Positions 25,342-33,828 are shown, counted from the first letter of the stretch. The stretch is DNA of 64,000 bases from Curtobacterium sp. 458 (GCF_030406605.1 NZ_CP129104.1:2555830-2619829), one strand, 5' to 3'. A program made the numbers and translations. The notes: generated from the letters alone by a model not told the origin.

Positions 25342-26153
25342 GCGCGGCGGTGCCGACCACCGCCCTGCCGACGACCGCACTCGGTGCGCGTGGGCTGACG
25401 CTCGCGTACGACGACCGCGTGGTGGTGTCAGACCTCGACGTGGACGTCCCGGACGGTGAACTGACCGTCGTCATCGGGCCGAACGCCTGCGGGAAGTCGA
25501 CGCTCCTCAAGTCCTTCGCGCGCACAATGCGTCCGAGCGCGGGCGCCGTGTACCTCGACGGGGCGCCGATCTCGTCCCTCCGCCCGAAGGTCGCCGCGCG
25601 CCGGGTCGCGATGCTGCCGCAGACGCCGATCGCCCCGAACGGCATCACCGTGCGCGACCTCGTGTCCCGTGGACGCTTCCCGCACCAGGACCTCCTGCAC
25701 CCGTCGTCGGGGTCGGACCGGGCCGCGGTGCAGGCGGCACTCGAGCAGACCGACACGGTGTCGCTCGCGGACCGGAGCGTCGACGAGCTCTCGGGCGGGC
25801 AGCGGCAGCGCGTGTGGATCGCGATGGTGCTCGCGCAGGAGACCGACATCGTGCTGCTCGACGAGCCCACGACGTTCCTCGACATCGCGCACCAGTACGA
25901 CGTGCTCGAACTCGCGGCCGGGCTGCACCGTGCGGGTCGGACGGTCGTCGCCGTGCTGCACGACCTCAACCAGGCCGCCCGGTACGCGACGCACCTCATC
26001 GCGATGCGGGCGGGGTCGATCGTCGCGGCGGGCTCGCCGGCCGAGGTCCTGACGGCGTCCCTCGTGGAGGACGTCTTCGGCCTGCCGTGCGTCGTCGTCC
26101 CCGACCCGGAGACCGGCACGCCGCTCGTCGTCCCGAGGCGTCCCGCCGCCTGA
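25338..26153 (+). CDS. Iron-siderophore ABC transporter ATP-binding protein (FecE/FepC-like)
   Basis: 271 residues from TTG 25338, overlapping the stop of the preceding gene (TTGA). Walker A GPNACGKST, RVAMLPQTPIAPNGITVRDLVSRGRFPHQ (the characteristic FecE-class Q-loop region), signature LSGGQRQRVWIAM and Walker B IVLLDEPTTFLDI. No permease or binding protein gene is nearby, so it must serve membrane partners encoded elsewhere. GTG 25350 is another possible start. Confidence 0.9.
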   Translation: MSAAVPTTALPTTALGARGLTLAYDDRVVVSDLDVDVPDGELTVVIGPNACGKSTLLKSFARTMRPSAGAVYLDGAPISSLRPKVAARRVAMLPQTPIAPNGITVRDLVSRGRFPHQDLLHPSSGSDRAAVQAALEQTDTVSLADRSVDELSGGQRQRVWIAMVLAQETDIVLLDEPTTFLDIAHQYDVLELAAGLHRAGRTVVAVLHDLNQAARYATHLIAMRAGSIVAAGSPAEVLTASLVEDVFGLPCVVVPDPETGTPLVVPRRPAA

Positions 26154-26312
26154 CGGCCCCGGGCCCGGCGGTCGCCGTCCCGGAGTCGGACGTCGGACGT
26201 CGGACGTCCCTTTGGCGGGCGTTGGTCGCACGACACGCCGCTCACGTTCTCGGCGGACGACGCGTTCTGCGACCACGGGGACACGCGCGCGGCGCGTTGC
26301 GCGACCAACAGG

Positions 26313-26354
26313 CGGACGGGAGGCGTGGCGGCGCCGCCACGGGCCTCCCGTCCG
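26313..26354. repeat. GGAGGC/GCCTCC hairpin, member 4
   Basis: An inverted repeat with a 2-base bulge lies between the convergent ATPase and small HExxH genes. It follows a CGCGCG-rich run (26270-26310), as at members 1 and 3. Confidence 0.7.
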
Positions 26355-26367
26355 GACCACGGTCAGG

Positions 26368-26724
26368 TCAGCGGACGTAGCCGCCGTCCTCGAGACCGGC
26401 CTCGACCTCGAACCGGTTGCGGAGCGGATCGCGCCCCGCGATCGCGTAGAGGACGGGCATCGCCATGCCGTACCGCTTCCACTGCGCGACGTGGACCCGC
26501 TCGTGCCGGAGCACGCGGTCGCCGTCGTTGTCGCGCGTCAGGTACACCGAGCCGACGCAGGTGCCGCCGCGACGGAACGCCCACCGGGGGAGGCCCGAGC
26601 AGACGACGAGCCCGTCGACGATCCGGACCGGCCCCGTCGACAGCGGGAGTCCGACGGCGAGGCCGACCGCGGTCGCGAGGAGCCAGCCGGCCCGCGACAC
26701 GACCGAGTCGACGAACGGGTTCAC
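26368..26724 (-). CDS. Small HExxH-motif membrane-associated protein
   Basis: 118 residues from GTG 26724, overlapping the stop of the upstream reductase (GTGA). One hydrophobic segment (about 12-30) is followed by a VCSGLPRWAFRRGGTCVGSVYLT stretch and the motif VLRHERVHVAQWKRYG. HExxH followed by Q resembles zinc-peptidase-like or DUF4157-type helices. From memory, similar actinobacterial proteins carry the vague label Fe-S oxidoreductase, but only two cysteines are seen here. Function unknown; the coupling implies a joint role with the reductase. Confidence 0.65.
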   Translation of the reverse strand: MNPFVDSVVSRAGWLLATAVGLAVGLPLSTGPVRIVDGLVVCSGLPRWAFRRGGTCVGSVYLTRDNDGDRVLRHERVHVAQWKRYGMAMPVLYAIAGRDPLRNRFEVEAGLEDGGYVR

Positions 26725-28124
26725 GCCGGACGGCCGTAGGTCTCGAGGAGTCGCAGCCACACCTCGTTCATCGTGGGGTAGGCCGGGACGGCGTGCCAGA
26801 GGCGGTCGATCGGGACCTCGCCCACGACCGCGATCGTCGCGGCGTGCAGCATCTCGGCGACGTCCTGACCGACGAAGGTCGCCCCGACGACGACGCCGCG
26901 GGACTCGTCCACGACGAGGTTCGCCCGGCCGGTGTACCCGTCGGCCTGCAGCGCGGCTCCCGCGACGTTGCCGAGCTCGTACTCGACGGTGCGGACGTCG
27001 ATGCCCTGCTGGCGTGCCGTCGCCTCGGTCAGCCCGACGCTCGCGACCTCGGGGTCCGTGAACGTCACCTGCGGAGCGGCGGCGTGGTCGGCGGTGGCGA
27101 CGTGCGCACCCCACGGCTCCGTGTGCAGCGGCGTGCCCTGGAACCGGGCGGCGATCGCCTCGCCGGCGGCACGAGCCTGGTACTTGCCCTGGTGGGTGAG
27201 GAGCACGCGGTGGTTCACGTCGCCGACCGCGTACAGCCAGTCGGTGCCGTGCACGAGCATCGTGTCGTCGACGTCGAGCCAGGCGCCGGGCTCGAGGCCG
27301 ACGGTCTCGAGGCCGAGGTCGGCGGTGTGGGCACGGCGACCGGTGGCGGCGAGGACCTCGCTCGTCACGACCGTCGAGCCGTCGTCGAGCGTGGTGGTGA
27401 CCAGGCCGTGCTCGTCGCGGTCGACCCGAACGGGGTTGACGCCGGTGCGGACGTCGACGCCGCGGGCACGGAGGGCGTCGGCCACGAGCTCGCCGGCGAA
27501 GGGCTCCATGCCGCCGAGCAGGCCGTGCCGGGCGACGAGGGTGACCTTCGACCCGAGCGACGCCCACGCCGTCGCGAGTTCGGAGCCCGACACTCCGCCG
27601 CCGATGACGAGGAGGCTCTCGGGGACCTCCTGTGCGCTCGTGGCCTCGCGGGTGCCCCAGGGCTGCGCGTCGGCCAGGCCGGGGACGTCGGGGAGCGTGT
27701 GCAGCGAGCCGGTGACCACGGCGACGGCGGCACGCGCGGTGTGGGTCTCCCCGCCGACCTCGATGGTCTTCTCGCCGGTGATGCGTGCGTGCCCGCGGAG
27801 GAGGGCGATGTCGGCGGACTCGAGCCACGACACCTGCCCGTCGTCCTTCCAGTCCGACGTGAACGAGTTGCGGCGGGCGAGCACGTGTGCAGCGTCGAGG
27901 TCACCCGTGACGGCCTGCGCGGCACCGTCGAGGCGCTTGGCCGCCTCGAGGGCGTGGCCGCTGCGGAGGAGCGCCTTCGATGGCATGCACGCCCAGTACG
28001 AGCACTCGCCGCCGACGAGCTCCGCCTCCACGATCGCGACCGAGAGCCCGCGCTTGTGGGCGTAGTCCGCCACGTTCTCGCCGACTGCGCCGGCGCCGAT
28101 CACGATGAGGTCGTAGTCCGTCAT
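26721..28124 (-). CDS. NAD(P)/FAD-dependent disulfide oxidoreductase
   Basis: 467 residues. FAD motif GAGAVGENV (10-18), redox-active pair Cys41-Cys46 in GGECSYWACMPSK, a second nucleotide motif GGGVSGSELATAW, and a C-terminal dimerisation domain (TFTDPEVASVGLTEA, HAVPAYPTMNEVW). Class I pyridine nucleotide-disulfide reductases include lipoamide dehydrogenase, mercuric reductase and mycothione reductase. The CSYWAC spacing matches an uncharacterised actinobacterial branch; there are no mer genes nearby. Confidence 0.85.
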   Translation of the reverse strand: MTDYDLIVIGAGAVGENVADYAHKRGLSVAIVEAELVGGECSYWACMPSKALLRSGHALEAAKRLDGAAQAVTGDLDAAHVLARRNSFTSDWKDDGQVSWLESADIALLRGHARITGEKTIEVGGETHTARAAVAVVTGSLHTLPDVPGLADAQPWGTREATSAQEVPESLLVIGGGVSGSELATAWASLGSKVTLVARHGLLGGMEPFAGELVADALRARGVDVRTGVNPVRVDRDEHGLVTTTLDDGSTVVTSEVLAATGRRAHTADLGLETVGLEPGAWLDVDDTMLVHGTDWLYAVGDVNHRVLLTHQGKYQARAAGEAIAARFQGTPLHTEPWGAHVATADHAAAPQVTFTDPEVASVGLTEATARQQGIDVRTVEYELGNVAGAALQADGYTGRANLVVDESRGVVVGATFVGQDVAEMLHAATIAVVGEVPIDRLWHAVPAYPTMNEVWLRLLETYGRPA

Positions 28125-28150
28125 GTGGCCAACCTACGCGGCCCCGGTGA

Positions 28151-28268
28151 CGGCACGCCGACCGTGAGGCGTACCGCGGCGCGGCGCGGCGGTCCGCGCG
28201 ACGCGGGCTGCCTCGCCGCGGCACGCCGACCGTGAAGCGCGGCGCGGCGGTCGGCGCGACGCGGGCCG
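28151..28268. repeat. Imperfect tandem direct repeat of about 50-60 bp
   Basis: Copy 1 (28151-28209) and copy 2 (28219-28268) share CGGCACGCCGACCGTGA and GCGCGACGCGGGC with a short length difference between. It fills the gap between arginase-like and reductase genes. Confidence 0.7.
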
Positions 28269-28277
28269 CGGCGCCGG

Positions 28278-29099
28278 TCAGACCGTCCTGGACGCGTTCG
28301 CGAGTGCCCCGACTGCCCGCAGGATCACCCCCAGGTCGTCCACGGCGCGGTCCGGGTCGACCGGTGCGAACCCGGTGAGGGCGGCACCCACGAGCCGTCG
28401 GCCCCGCGTCGCCGCCTGGATGAGCTCGACCAGGCCGGCGCCGTCGAGACCGAAGGGCACCGGTTCGAGGAGCCCGTCGACCTCCGAGGGGTCGAGCACG
28501 TCGAGGTCGACGTGCACGAACACCGAGCCGGCTCCGGTGGCGCTGACGGCGGCGGCGACGGCCTCGGCGGTCGCGGCGTCCACGTCGAGGGTGTGGACAC
28601 CGGCACGCTCGAGCGCGGTCGACTCGCTGTCCTCGGCACCGCGGACGCCCGCGAGGACGACCTTCGACCCGGACAGGACGGGCAGGTCGGGGAACAGGTC
28701 GTCCGGTCGGTCGACGACGAGCCGCAGCGCCGCCGCCTCCGCCGCCACCGGCTGGGCACGGTTCAGCGGACGGTAGCCGCTCGACCCCGCGATCCGGACG
28801 AAGGCGGTGTCCTCGTCGAGGCCGACGGTCGCGCCGAGGAACGACGAGCCGTCGCCGCCGACGACGAACGGGGCCTCGGGCGCCACGCTGGACTCCTCGG
28901 CGACCCGCTCGGCCACCTGGCGGACCGACGTGTAGCGGGCGATCGCGGTCTCGAGTCGGTCGCCGGCGCCCGGTGGCACCTCGACCACCGTCGTCGAGGC
29001 ACGGGGGAGGTCCGCCGCGATCGCCGCCGCACCGTCCCCGAGCCGCATCGCACGGGACGACGCCGAACCCTGCCACTGACCGACCACGATGAAGTGCAT
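28278..29099 (-). CDS. Arginase/ureohydrolase-fold protein with lost metal ligands
   Basis: 273 residues, family-like length. The third metal motif is intact (VHVDLDVLDPSEV). The first, normally GGDHS/GGDCG, reads VVGGDGSSFLG, and the second, normally FDAHxD, reads FVRIAGSSG, so at least the His and Asp ligands of the dinuclear manganese site are missing. The N-terminus MHFIVVGQWQGS and general pattern resemble other actinobacterial arginase-family proteins with complete motifs. It is probably not a ureohydrolase any more. Confidence 0.78.
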   Translation of the reverse strand: MHFIVVGQWQGSASSRAMRLGDGAAAIAADLPRASTTVVEVPPGAGDRLETAIARYTSVRQVAERVAEESSVAPEAPFVVGGDGSSFLGATVGLDEDTAFVRIAGSSGYRPLNRAQPVAAEAAALRLVVDRPDDLFPDLPVLSGSKVVLAGVRGAEDSESTALERAGVHTLDVDAATAEAVAAAVSATGAGSVFVHVDLDVLDPSEVDGLLEPVPFGLDGAGLVELIQAATRGRRLVGAALTGFAPVDPDRAVDDLGVILRAVGALANASRTV

Positions 29100-29179
29100 C
29101 GTGCCAGTCTGGCAGCCGGGTCCGGCGTCGTCCGGGGTGCGCGCTGGGTGCGTGCTGGGTCAGCCCGCCGAGCGACGGG

Positions 29180-29905
29180 TCAGATGCTGGACGATCCGCC
29201 GCCCTTGAGCGCTGCGAGCCGGGCCTCGACCTCGGCGTCCTTGCCGACGTCCTCGAGGCTCTCGAACTGGGAGTCGAGGCTCGACGACTGGAGCTCCTGC
29301 TGCCCGAGGACCTTCGCCTCTTCGCGGCGGACCTTCTCCTCGAAGCGGGTGAGGTCGCTCGTCGGGTCGGTGATGTCGATGTTCCCGATGGCGTCGTTGA
29401 CCTTCGACTGCGCCTCCGCCGTCTTCTGGCGGGCGACGAGCGAGTCGCGCTTGGACTTGAGCTCCTCGAGCTTCTGCTCCATGCCGGCCAGCCCGGACTT
29501 GAGCTTCTCGACCTGCTCGTTCTGCGTCGCGAGCGGCCCCTCGTTGTCCTTGACCTCTTGTTCGGCGGCGATCTGCTTGCCGATGGCGATCTTCGCGAGG
29601 TTGTCGAACTTGTCGGCGTCGGCGGTCTTGCCCTCGGCGCGGTACTTGTCCGCCGCTGCCGAGGCGTTGGCGGCCTTCTGGCCCCACTCGGTGGCGGCCT
29701 TCTTGTCCTCCTCGTGGTCCTGCTCGAGCAGGCGGAGGTTACCGATGGTCTGCGCGATCGCGGTCTTGGCGTCCGCGATGTTGTTCGTGTAGTCACGCAC
29801 GAGCTGGTCCAGCATGAGCTGCGGGTCCTCGGCGTTGTCGATGAGCTGGTTCACGTTCGCCCGGATGAGCGAGGAGATGCGACCGAAGATCGTCTGCTTG
29901 GCCAT
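29180..29905 (-). CDS. pspA: PspA/IM30 family protein
   Basis: 241 residues from ATG 29905, with AAAGGGA upstream. MAKQTIFGRISSLIRANVNQLID and DNAEDPQLMLDQLVRDY are the family's N-terminal membrane-binding and first helical segments. The rest is charged, helical coiled coil. PspA proteins polymerise on stressed membranes and stabilise them. It sits 85 bases downstream of the TPM-domain gene on the same strand, so the two are probably co-transcribed. The last residues are a short GGGSSSI tail. Confidence 0.9.
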   Translation of the reverse strand: MAKQTIFGRISSLIRANVNQLIDNAEDPQLMLDQLVRDYTNNIADAKTAIAQTIGNLRLLEQDHEEDKKAATEWGQKAANASAAADKYRAEGKTADADKFDNLAKIAIGKQIAAEQEVKDNEGPLATQNEQVEKLKSGLAGMEQKLEELKSKRDSLVARQKTAEAQSKVNDAIGNIDITDPTSDLTRFEEKVRREEAKVLGQQELQSSSLDSQFESLEDVGKDAEVEARLAALKGGGSSSI

Positions 29906-29990
29906 TGCTGTTCCCTTTCTGGAGGAGTACCGCTTCGTGCTGTCTGGTCGTGGAGTCGTCGTCTGGGAGCCGTGGAGAAGAGCGGTCCGC

Positions 29991-32003
29991 TCAGAAGCGG
30001 CCGCCGCCGGAGAAGCCGCCGCCGCCCCCGCCGCCTCCGCCGAAGCCTCCGCCGCCACCGCCGAAGCCGCCGCCCCCGAACCCGCCGCCGCCGAACGAGC
30101 CGCCGCCGAACGAGCCGCCGCGTCCGCCGAGGAGACCACCGAGGACGAGCCCGGTGACGAGCCCGCCGAGCTGTGCGCCGTTGCCGCCGCCCCCGGCACC
30201 GGGCCAGCCGCCCATGTCGTTGCCGGCCTCGTCCATCGCGGCGGCGGCGTACTGCTCGGCCGCGCGTGCGGCCTGGAGCGCCTGCCCCGGGTTCGTCGCG
30301 GCGAGGTCGACCGCGTCGTCGAGGGCGCGCTCGGCTTCGGACAGTCGGGTCCGTGCCGTCGGTCCGACCGCTCCACGACGCAGGGCGATGTACTCGCGAG
30401 CCTGGCTGATCCGGGAGCGGGCGTCGCGCAGGGCGTCGTCGAGTGCTCGTGCGGCGCGCTGGTTCTGCTCCTCGACACCTCGTGCGGTCGCGAGCGCGGC
30501 GTCGATGTCGGTGTTCGCCTTCGTCAGAGCGTCGACGGCGGAGATCGGGTCCTTCGGGTCGATGCCCTGCCGCAGGACCGTCTCGGCCTGGGTCACGGCC
30601 GCCACGAGCTCGGGACTGTCCGTTCGCATCGACCGTGCGGCTGCGACGTCGCCCTCGACGTCGGCGCGCATCGCCTGGGCGCGTGCCGACGCCTCGGCGA
30701 AGGTCGTCTCGGCGGCGGTGGCGGAGGCCGTCAGCTGCTGCACCTGCGCGAGGGCGTGCTGGGCGTCCCGCACGGCGACGACCGCTTCGCCCTTGTCGCC
30801 GGCCGCGATCGCCGCGGTCGCCGCTGCGGACCGTTCCGTCGCGTAGTCGAGCACCTGCTTCGCCTGGTCGACGTTGTCCGACACCGTGGCGAGGGTCCGG
30901 CCGGAGTACGTCGCACGGACCCGCTCGAGTGCGGCCGAGGCGGCGGCGACGGACGCGGGCGCCGAGGCGACGTCCGCTGCGAGGGCGGTCGACGCGTCCT
31001 CGACGCCGTCCTCGAGCGAGCGGAGCTTGTCGAAGGACTGGGTCTGCGCCTCGATCGCGGCGTGCGCCTGCTCGCAGATGGCGATGATCTGGTTCGCCCA
31101 CTCGGCGCGCTGCTGCGGGGTGTCCGGGATCTCGTCGTCGAGCTGCTGCTGGAACGTGAACGCCTGGCGGACGTTGCGCTTCGCGGTGGCCACGGCGTCG
31201 GCGAAGGGCTTCGCGGCGTCGGCGCCGAACTGGGCGGTGGCGAACCCGACCTCCTGCTCGGCGGTCTTCAGTTCGTCGTCGATCGTGACGAGGGCACCCC
31301 CGGCGGTGCGTTCGAGACCCGCGAGGGACTCCTCCTGCGCCTTGGTCGCCGCCGCGGTGCGGCGTTTGTTGCGCGCACGGACGACGAGCACCACGACGAC
31401 GATCGCGACCACGACGACGAGCAGCACGACCCACAGTGCGGTGAGGTTCGGCGGGTCCTGCGTCTGGGCGAGCCCGTCGGCGAACGCGGTCGCGGCCGCC
31501 GCCCAGTTGCCGTCCCGGAGCTGCGGCACGGCGTCGTCCTGGTAGGCGTTCTCGACGTCGGACGACGTCAGGTCGGTCTCGTTCGTCTGGTGGACGTCCG
31601 CGATGCGGTCGTCGACCGCCACCGCGAGCACGATGCTGTCCGAGTCGATCTGGTTCTGCTGGCGGAACGCGTCGCCCCACGCGGTGTGGTCGGACGGGTC
31701 CGAGAAGGTCGGGACGTACACGACGTAGAGCTGGGTCTTCGTCCTGTCGTAGAGGTCCTGCACGGCCTGTTCCACCTGCGACTGCTGCGCGGAGGTCAGG
31801 GCGTCCGCCTGGTCGACGACGTACGCGCCGCCTTGGAGCTGGAAGGGGGCGGTGGCGTGCGACGCGGTCGCGGGTGCGAGGACGAGGAACGCGGCGAGCA
31901 GGGCGGTCACCAGGCGGGTGGTCCACCGGAGCACAGGACGTGACGTCCCGCTCCCCGGACCGGGTCCGGCCTCGTTCGAGCGTCCGCCGTGGACCGTGCG
32001 CAT
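29991..32003 (-). CDS. TPM-domain membrane protein with coiled coil and glycine-rich tail
   Basis: 670 residues from ATG 32003, just after GGAGG. A signal peptide (cleavage near ASHA, about 50) precedes a TPM domain (about 58-180: AYVVDQADALTSAQQSQVEQAV, LYVVYVPTF, DSDSIVLAVAVDDR). A single membrane segment follows (188-208), then about 390 residues of Ala/Glu/Arg-rich coiled coil. The tail after about residue 608 is almost all Gly with Phe and Ser. TPM domains are found in YgcG-type proteins and photosystem II repair factors. With PspA next to it, a cell-envelope stress role is likely. Confidence 0.85.
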   Translation of the reverse strand: MRTVHGGRSNEAGPGPGSGTSRPVLRWTTRLVTALLAAFLVLAPATASHATAPFQLQGGAYVVDQADALTSAQQSQVEQAVQDLYDRTKTQLYVVYVPTFSDPSDHTAWGDAFRQQNQIDSDSIVLAVAVDDRIADVHQTNETDLTSSDVENAYQDDAVPQLRDGNWAAAATAFADGLAQTQDPPNLTALWVVLLVVVVAIVVVVLVVRARNKRRTAAATKAQEESLAGLERTAGGALVTIDDELKTAEQEVGFATAQFGADAAKPFADAVATAKRNVRQAFTFQQQLDDEIPDTPQQRAEWANQIIAICEQAHAAIEAQTQSFDKLRSLEDGVEDASTALAADVASAPASVAAASAALERVRATYSGRTLATVSDNVDQAKQVLDYATERSAAATAAIAAGDKGEAVVAVRDAQHALAQVQQLTASATAAETTFAEASARAQAMRADVEGDVAAARSMRTDSPELVAAVTQAETVLRQGIDPKDPISAVDALTKANTDIDAALATARGVEEQNQRAARALDDALRDARSRISQAREYIALRRGAVGPTARTRLSEAERALDDAVDLAATNPGQALQAARAAEQYAAAAMDEAGNDMGGWPGAGGGGNGAQLGGLVTGLVLGGLLGGRGGSFGGGSFGGGGFGGGGFGGGGGGFGGGGGGGGGFSGGGRF

Positions 32004-32217
32004 CCGTCCTCCATCCGAGCCGCGGGACCCGTCCTCGTGCCCCGGGACGGCTCCCGGGGGTGCCGCCGCCCGGAGTCTATCCAGAGCGCGCACGAGTCGG
32101 ACCGGCCATCTCGGGACTGTGCATGAACATTCGTCATCCGCACAGGTGCCGGACGTTTGTCCCCCACATCGGGGTATGCTGACGCCACTGTTCGACGACG
32201 AGCGGAAGGGGACAGCA

Positions 32218-32421
32218 ATGGAGCGAACACTGAACACCGAGGTCGTCCCGCTCGAGGACGGCTACCACCGGGTGTCGACGCCGGCGAGCGGCGTGATCGG
32301 TTTCGTGCGCGAGGAGGACGGCCGGTACGAGGTCCTCCGTGGACGCGTGCGCCAGGCGACGCGGTCCGAGGGGCTCTACAGCACGATGAACGTCGCGCTG
32401 ATCGCGCTCACGCACGCCTGA
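32218..32421 (+). CDS. Conserved-looking small protein, unknown function
   Basis: 67 residues from ATG 32218 with GGAAGGGG upstream. It begins MERTLNTEVVPLEDGYHRVS and has a beta-rich middle (GVIGFVREEDGRYEVLRGR). No motif, signal or cysteine. A TATGCT box at 32175-32180 could be its -10 region. Confidence 0.65.
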   Translation: MERTLNTEVVPLEDGYHRVSTPASGVIGFVREEDGRYEVLRGRVRQATRSEGLYSTMNVALIALTHA

Positions 32422-32467
32422 GACCACGCACGACTGCGTCGTCACGGACCGCACCACCTCCCCCACG

Positions 32468-32473
32468 TAGGCT
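32468..32473 (+). promoter_or_regulatory. -10 box (TAGGCT) before the PPTase gene
   Basis: TAGGCT is 6 bases before GTG 32480, as before the amidase gene. It supports that start and a leaderless mRNA. Confidence 0.45.
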
Positions 32474-32479
32474 TCCTGC

Positions 32480-33046
32480 GTGGGTGAGTCGTGCCTCCAG
32501 TCCGTCGTCGTGACGCTCCGTCCGGCGGGCGCGGACCGTGCAGCCGACCGGGAGGCCCTGGTCGCCGCCGTCGCGTCGGTGACGGGCGCGGACGTGGTCG
32601 GGGTGCGCACGGGGCGCGGCTGCCCGCACTGCGGCAGCACCGCGCACGGTCGACCGTGGGCCACCGTCGGTGGCCGGGAGGTCGGCGTGAGCCTGTCCCG
32701 AACCGCGGGCGTGACCGCCCTCGCGGTCGCGCCCGACGCCGTCGGGGTCGACGTCGAGCGCGTGTCCCGGGTGGCGCGCGCGCCGCTCGACGCCTTCACG
32801 TGTGGGGAGATCGACCGTGCCGCGGGCGACGTCGGGGTGCTCGCGGCCTGCTGGGCGGCGAAGGAGGCCGTCCTCAAGCGGGACGGTCGGGGCCTCCGGG
32901 TGGACCCGCGGTCGGTCGACGTCGACGTCGAGCGCGGCACGGTCGTCCTCGACGGAGCGGCACAGGCGGTCGTCCTCGTGCGGCCCGAGCACGACCTCGT
33001 GGTCGCGGTCGCCGCAGGGGGAGCACCGGTCACCTGGGGAGCGTGA
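32480..33046 (+). CDS. 4'-phosphopantetheinyl transferase superfamily protein (Sfp-like)
   Basis: 188 residues from GTG 32480. Motifs of the Sfp-type fold: GREVGVSLSRTAG, GVDVERVSRV with the metal-binding Asp and Glu, and CWAAKEAVLK. A GCPHCGSTAHGRP segment recalls the C/G..HG.P region of these enzymes. They transfer phosphopantetheine from CoA to a Ser of carrier proteins. The carrier domain of the NRPS-like protein encoded at 35556-39593 is the obvious local client; that link is inference. Its end overlaps the convergent map gene by 17 bases. Confidence 0.85.
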   Translation: MGESCLQSVVVTLRPAGADRAADREALVAAVASVTGADVVGVRTGRGCPHCGSTAHGRPWATVGGREVGVSLSRTAGVTALAVAPDAVGVDVERVSRVARAPLDAFTCGEIDRAAGDVGVLAACWAAKEAVLKRDGRGLRVDPRSVDVDVERGTVVLDGAAQAVVLVRPEHDLVVAVAAGGAPVTWGA

Positions 33047-33797
33047 GCACCTCGGCGCCGTCCTCGGTGATCGCGATCGTGTGCTCGGTGTGCGCCGTCC
33101 GGGCCCCGGTGGCGCTGCGGAGCGTCCAGCCGTCCGGGTCGGTGACGAGGACGTCGGTGTCGGCCATCACCCAGGGCTCCAGCGCGAGGAGGAGCCCCGG
33201 GCGGAGGGTGTAGCCGCGTCCGGGCCGTCCGGTGTTCGACACGTGCGGGTCCTGGTGCATGGTCGACCCGATGCCGTGGCCGCCGAACTCGACGTTGACC
33301 GGGTAGCCCGCGTCCTCCAGCACGGTGCCGATCGCGTGCGACAGGTCCCCGGTACGGGCGCCGGGGCGTGCGGCGGCGATGCCCGCGGCGAGGGCGCGTT
33401 CGGTCGCGTCGATCAGCGCGGCGTCGGCGGGGTCCACGGTCCCCACGACGAAGCTGATCGCCGCGTCGGCGGCGATGCCGTCGAGCGACACGGCGAGGTC
33501 GAGGGTGAGCAGGTCACCGTCCGCGAGCGCCCGGTCGTGGGGGAGCCCGTGCAGGACGGCGTCGTTCACGGCGGTGCAGACGTGGTGGCCGAACGGGCCG
33601 CGGCCGAACGACGGGGCGTAGTCGACGTAGCAGGACTCGGCGCCGGCGTCCTCGATGAGCTGCTTCGTCCACCGGTCGATCTCGAGCAGGTTCGTGCCGA
33701 CGCGCGTGCGGTCGCGGAGGGTCTGCAGGATCGTGCCGACGAGCGCTCCGGTGCGGCGGGCGCGGTCGACCTCGGCCGGGGTCAGGATCTCGATCAC
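33030..33797 (-). CDS. map: Methionine aminopeptidase, type I
   Basis: 255 residues from GTG 33797. It removes the initiator Met from nascent proteins. Visible: an APSFGRGPFGHHVCTAVNDAVLHGLP stretch (substrate-binding His), the Asp ligands in TLDLAVSLDGIAADAAISF, His in GHGIGSTMHQDPHV, and Glu in LLALEPWVM and TAHTEHTIAI. The first metal-site segment differs from the usual D-G-x-x-x-D-T pattern. Another copy probably serves the ribosomal operon. Divergent from the XRE regulator. Confidence 0.87.
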   Translation of the reverse strand: MIEILTPAEVDRARRTGALVGTILQTLRDRTRVGTNLLEIDRWTKQLIEDAGAESCYVDYAPSFGRGPFGHHVCTAVNDAVLHGLPHDRALADGDLLTLDLAVSLDGIAADAAISFVVGTVDPADAALIDATERALAAGIAAARPGARTGDLSHAIGTVLEDAGYPVNVEFGGHGIGSTMHQDPHVSNTGRPGRGYTLRPGLLLALEPWVMADTDVLVTDPDGWTLRSATGARTAHTEHTIAITEDGAEVLTLPR

Positions 33798-33805
33798 GGG
33801 ATGAT

Positions 33806-33824
33806 CGTACCGGTATTACTATCG
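33806..33824. promoter_or_regulatory. Shared divergent promoter with imperfect palindrome
   Basis: The 31-base gap between map and the XRE gene holds ACCGGTATTACTATCGGT, an imperfect palindrome. TACTAT inside it can act as a -10 box for the leaderless XRE mRNA, and the other strand carries TAGTAAT toward map. An autoregulatory operator is likely. Confidence 0.4.
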
Positions 33825-33828
33825 GTGC

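Noticed and set aside
26721..28124. Mercuric reductase (merA)
   Set aside because: There is no heavy-metal N-terminal domain, no C-terminal Cys pair and no other mer gene nearby.
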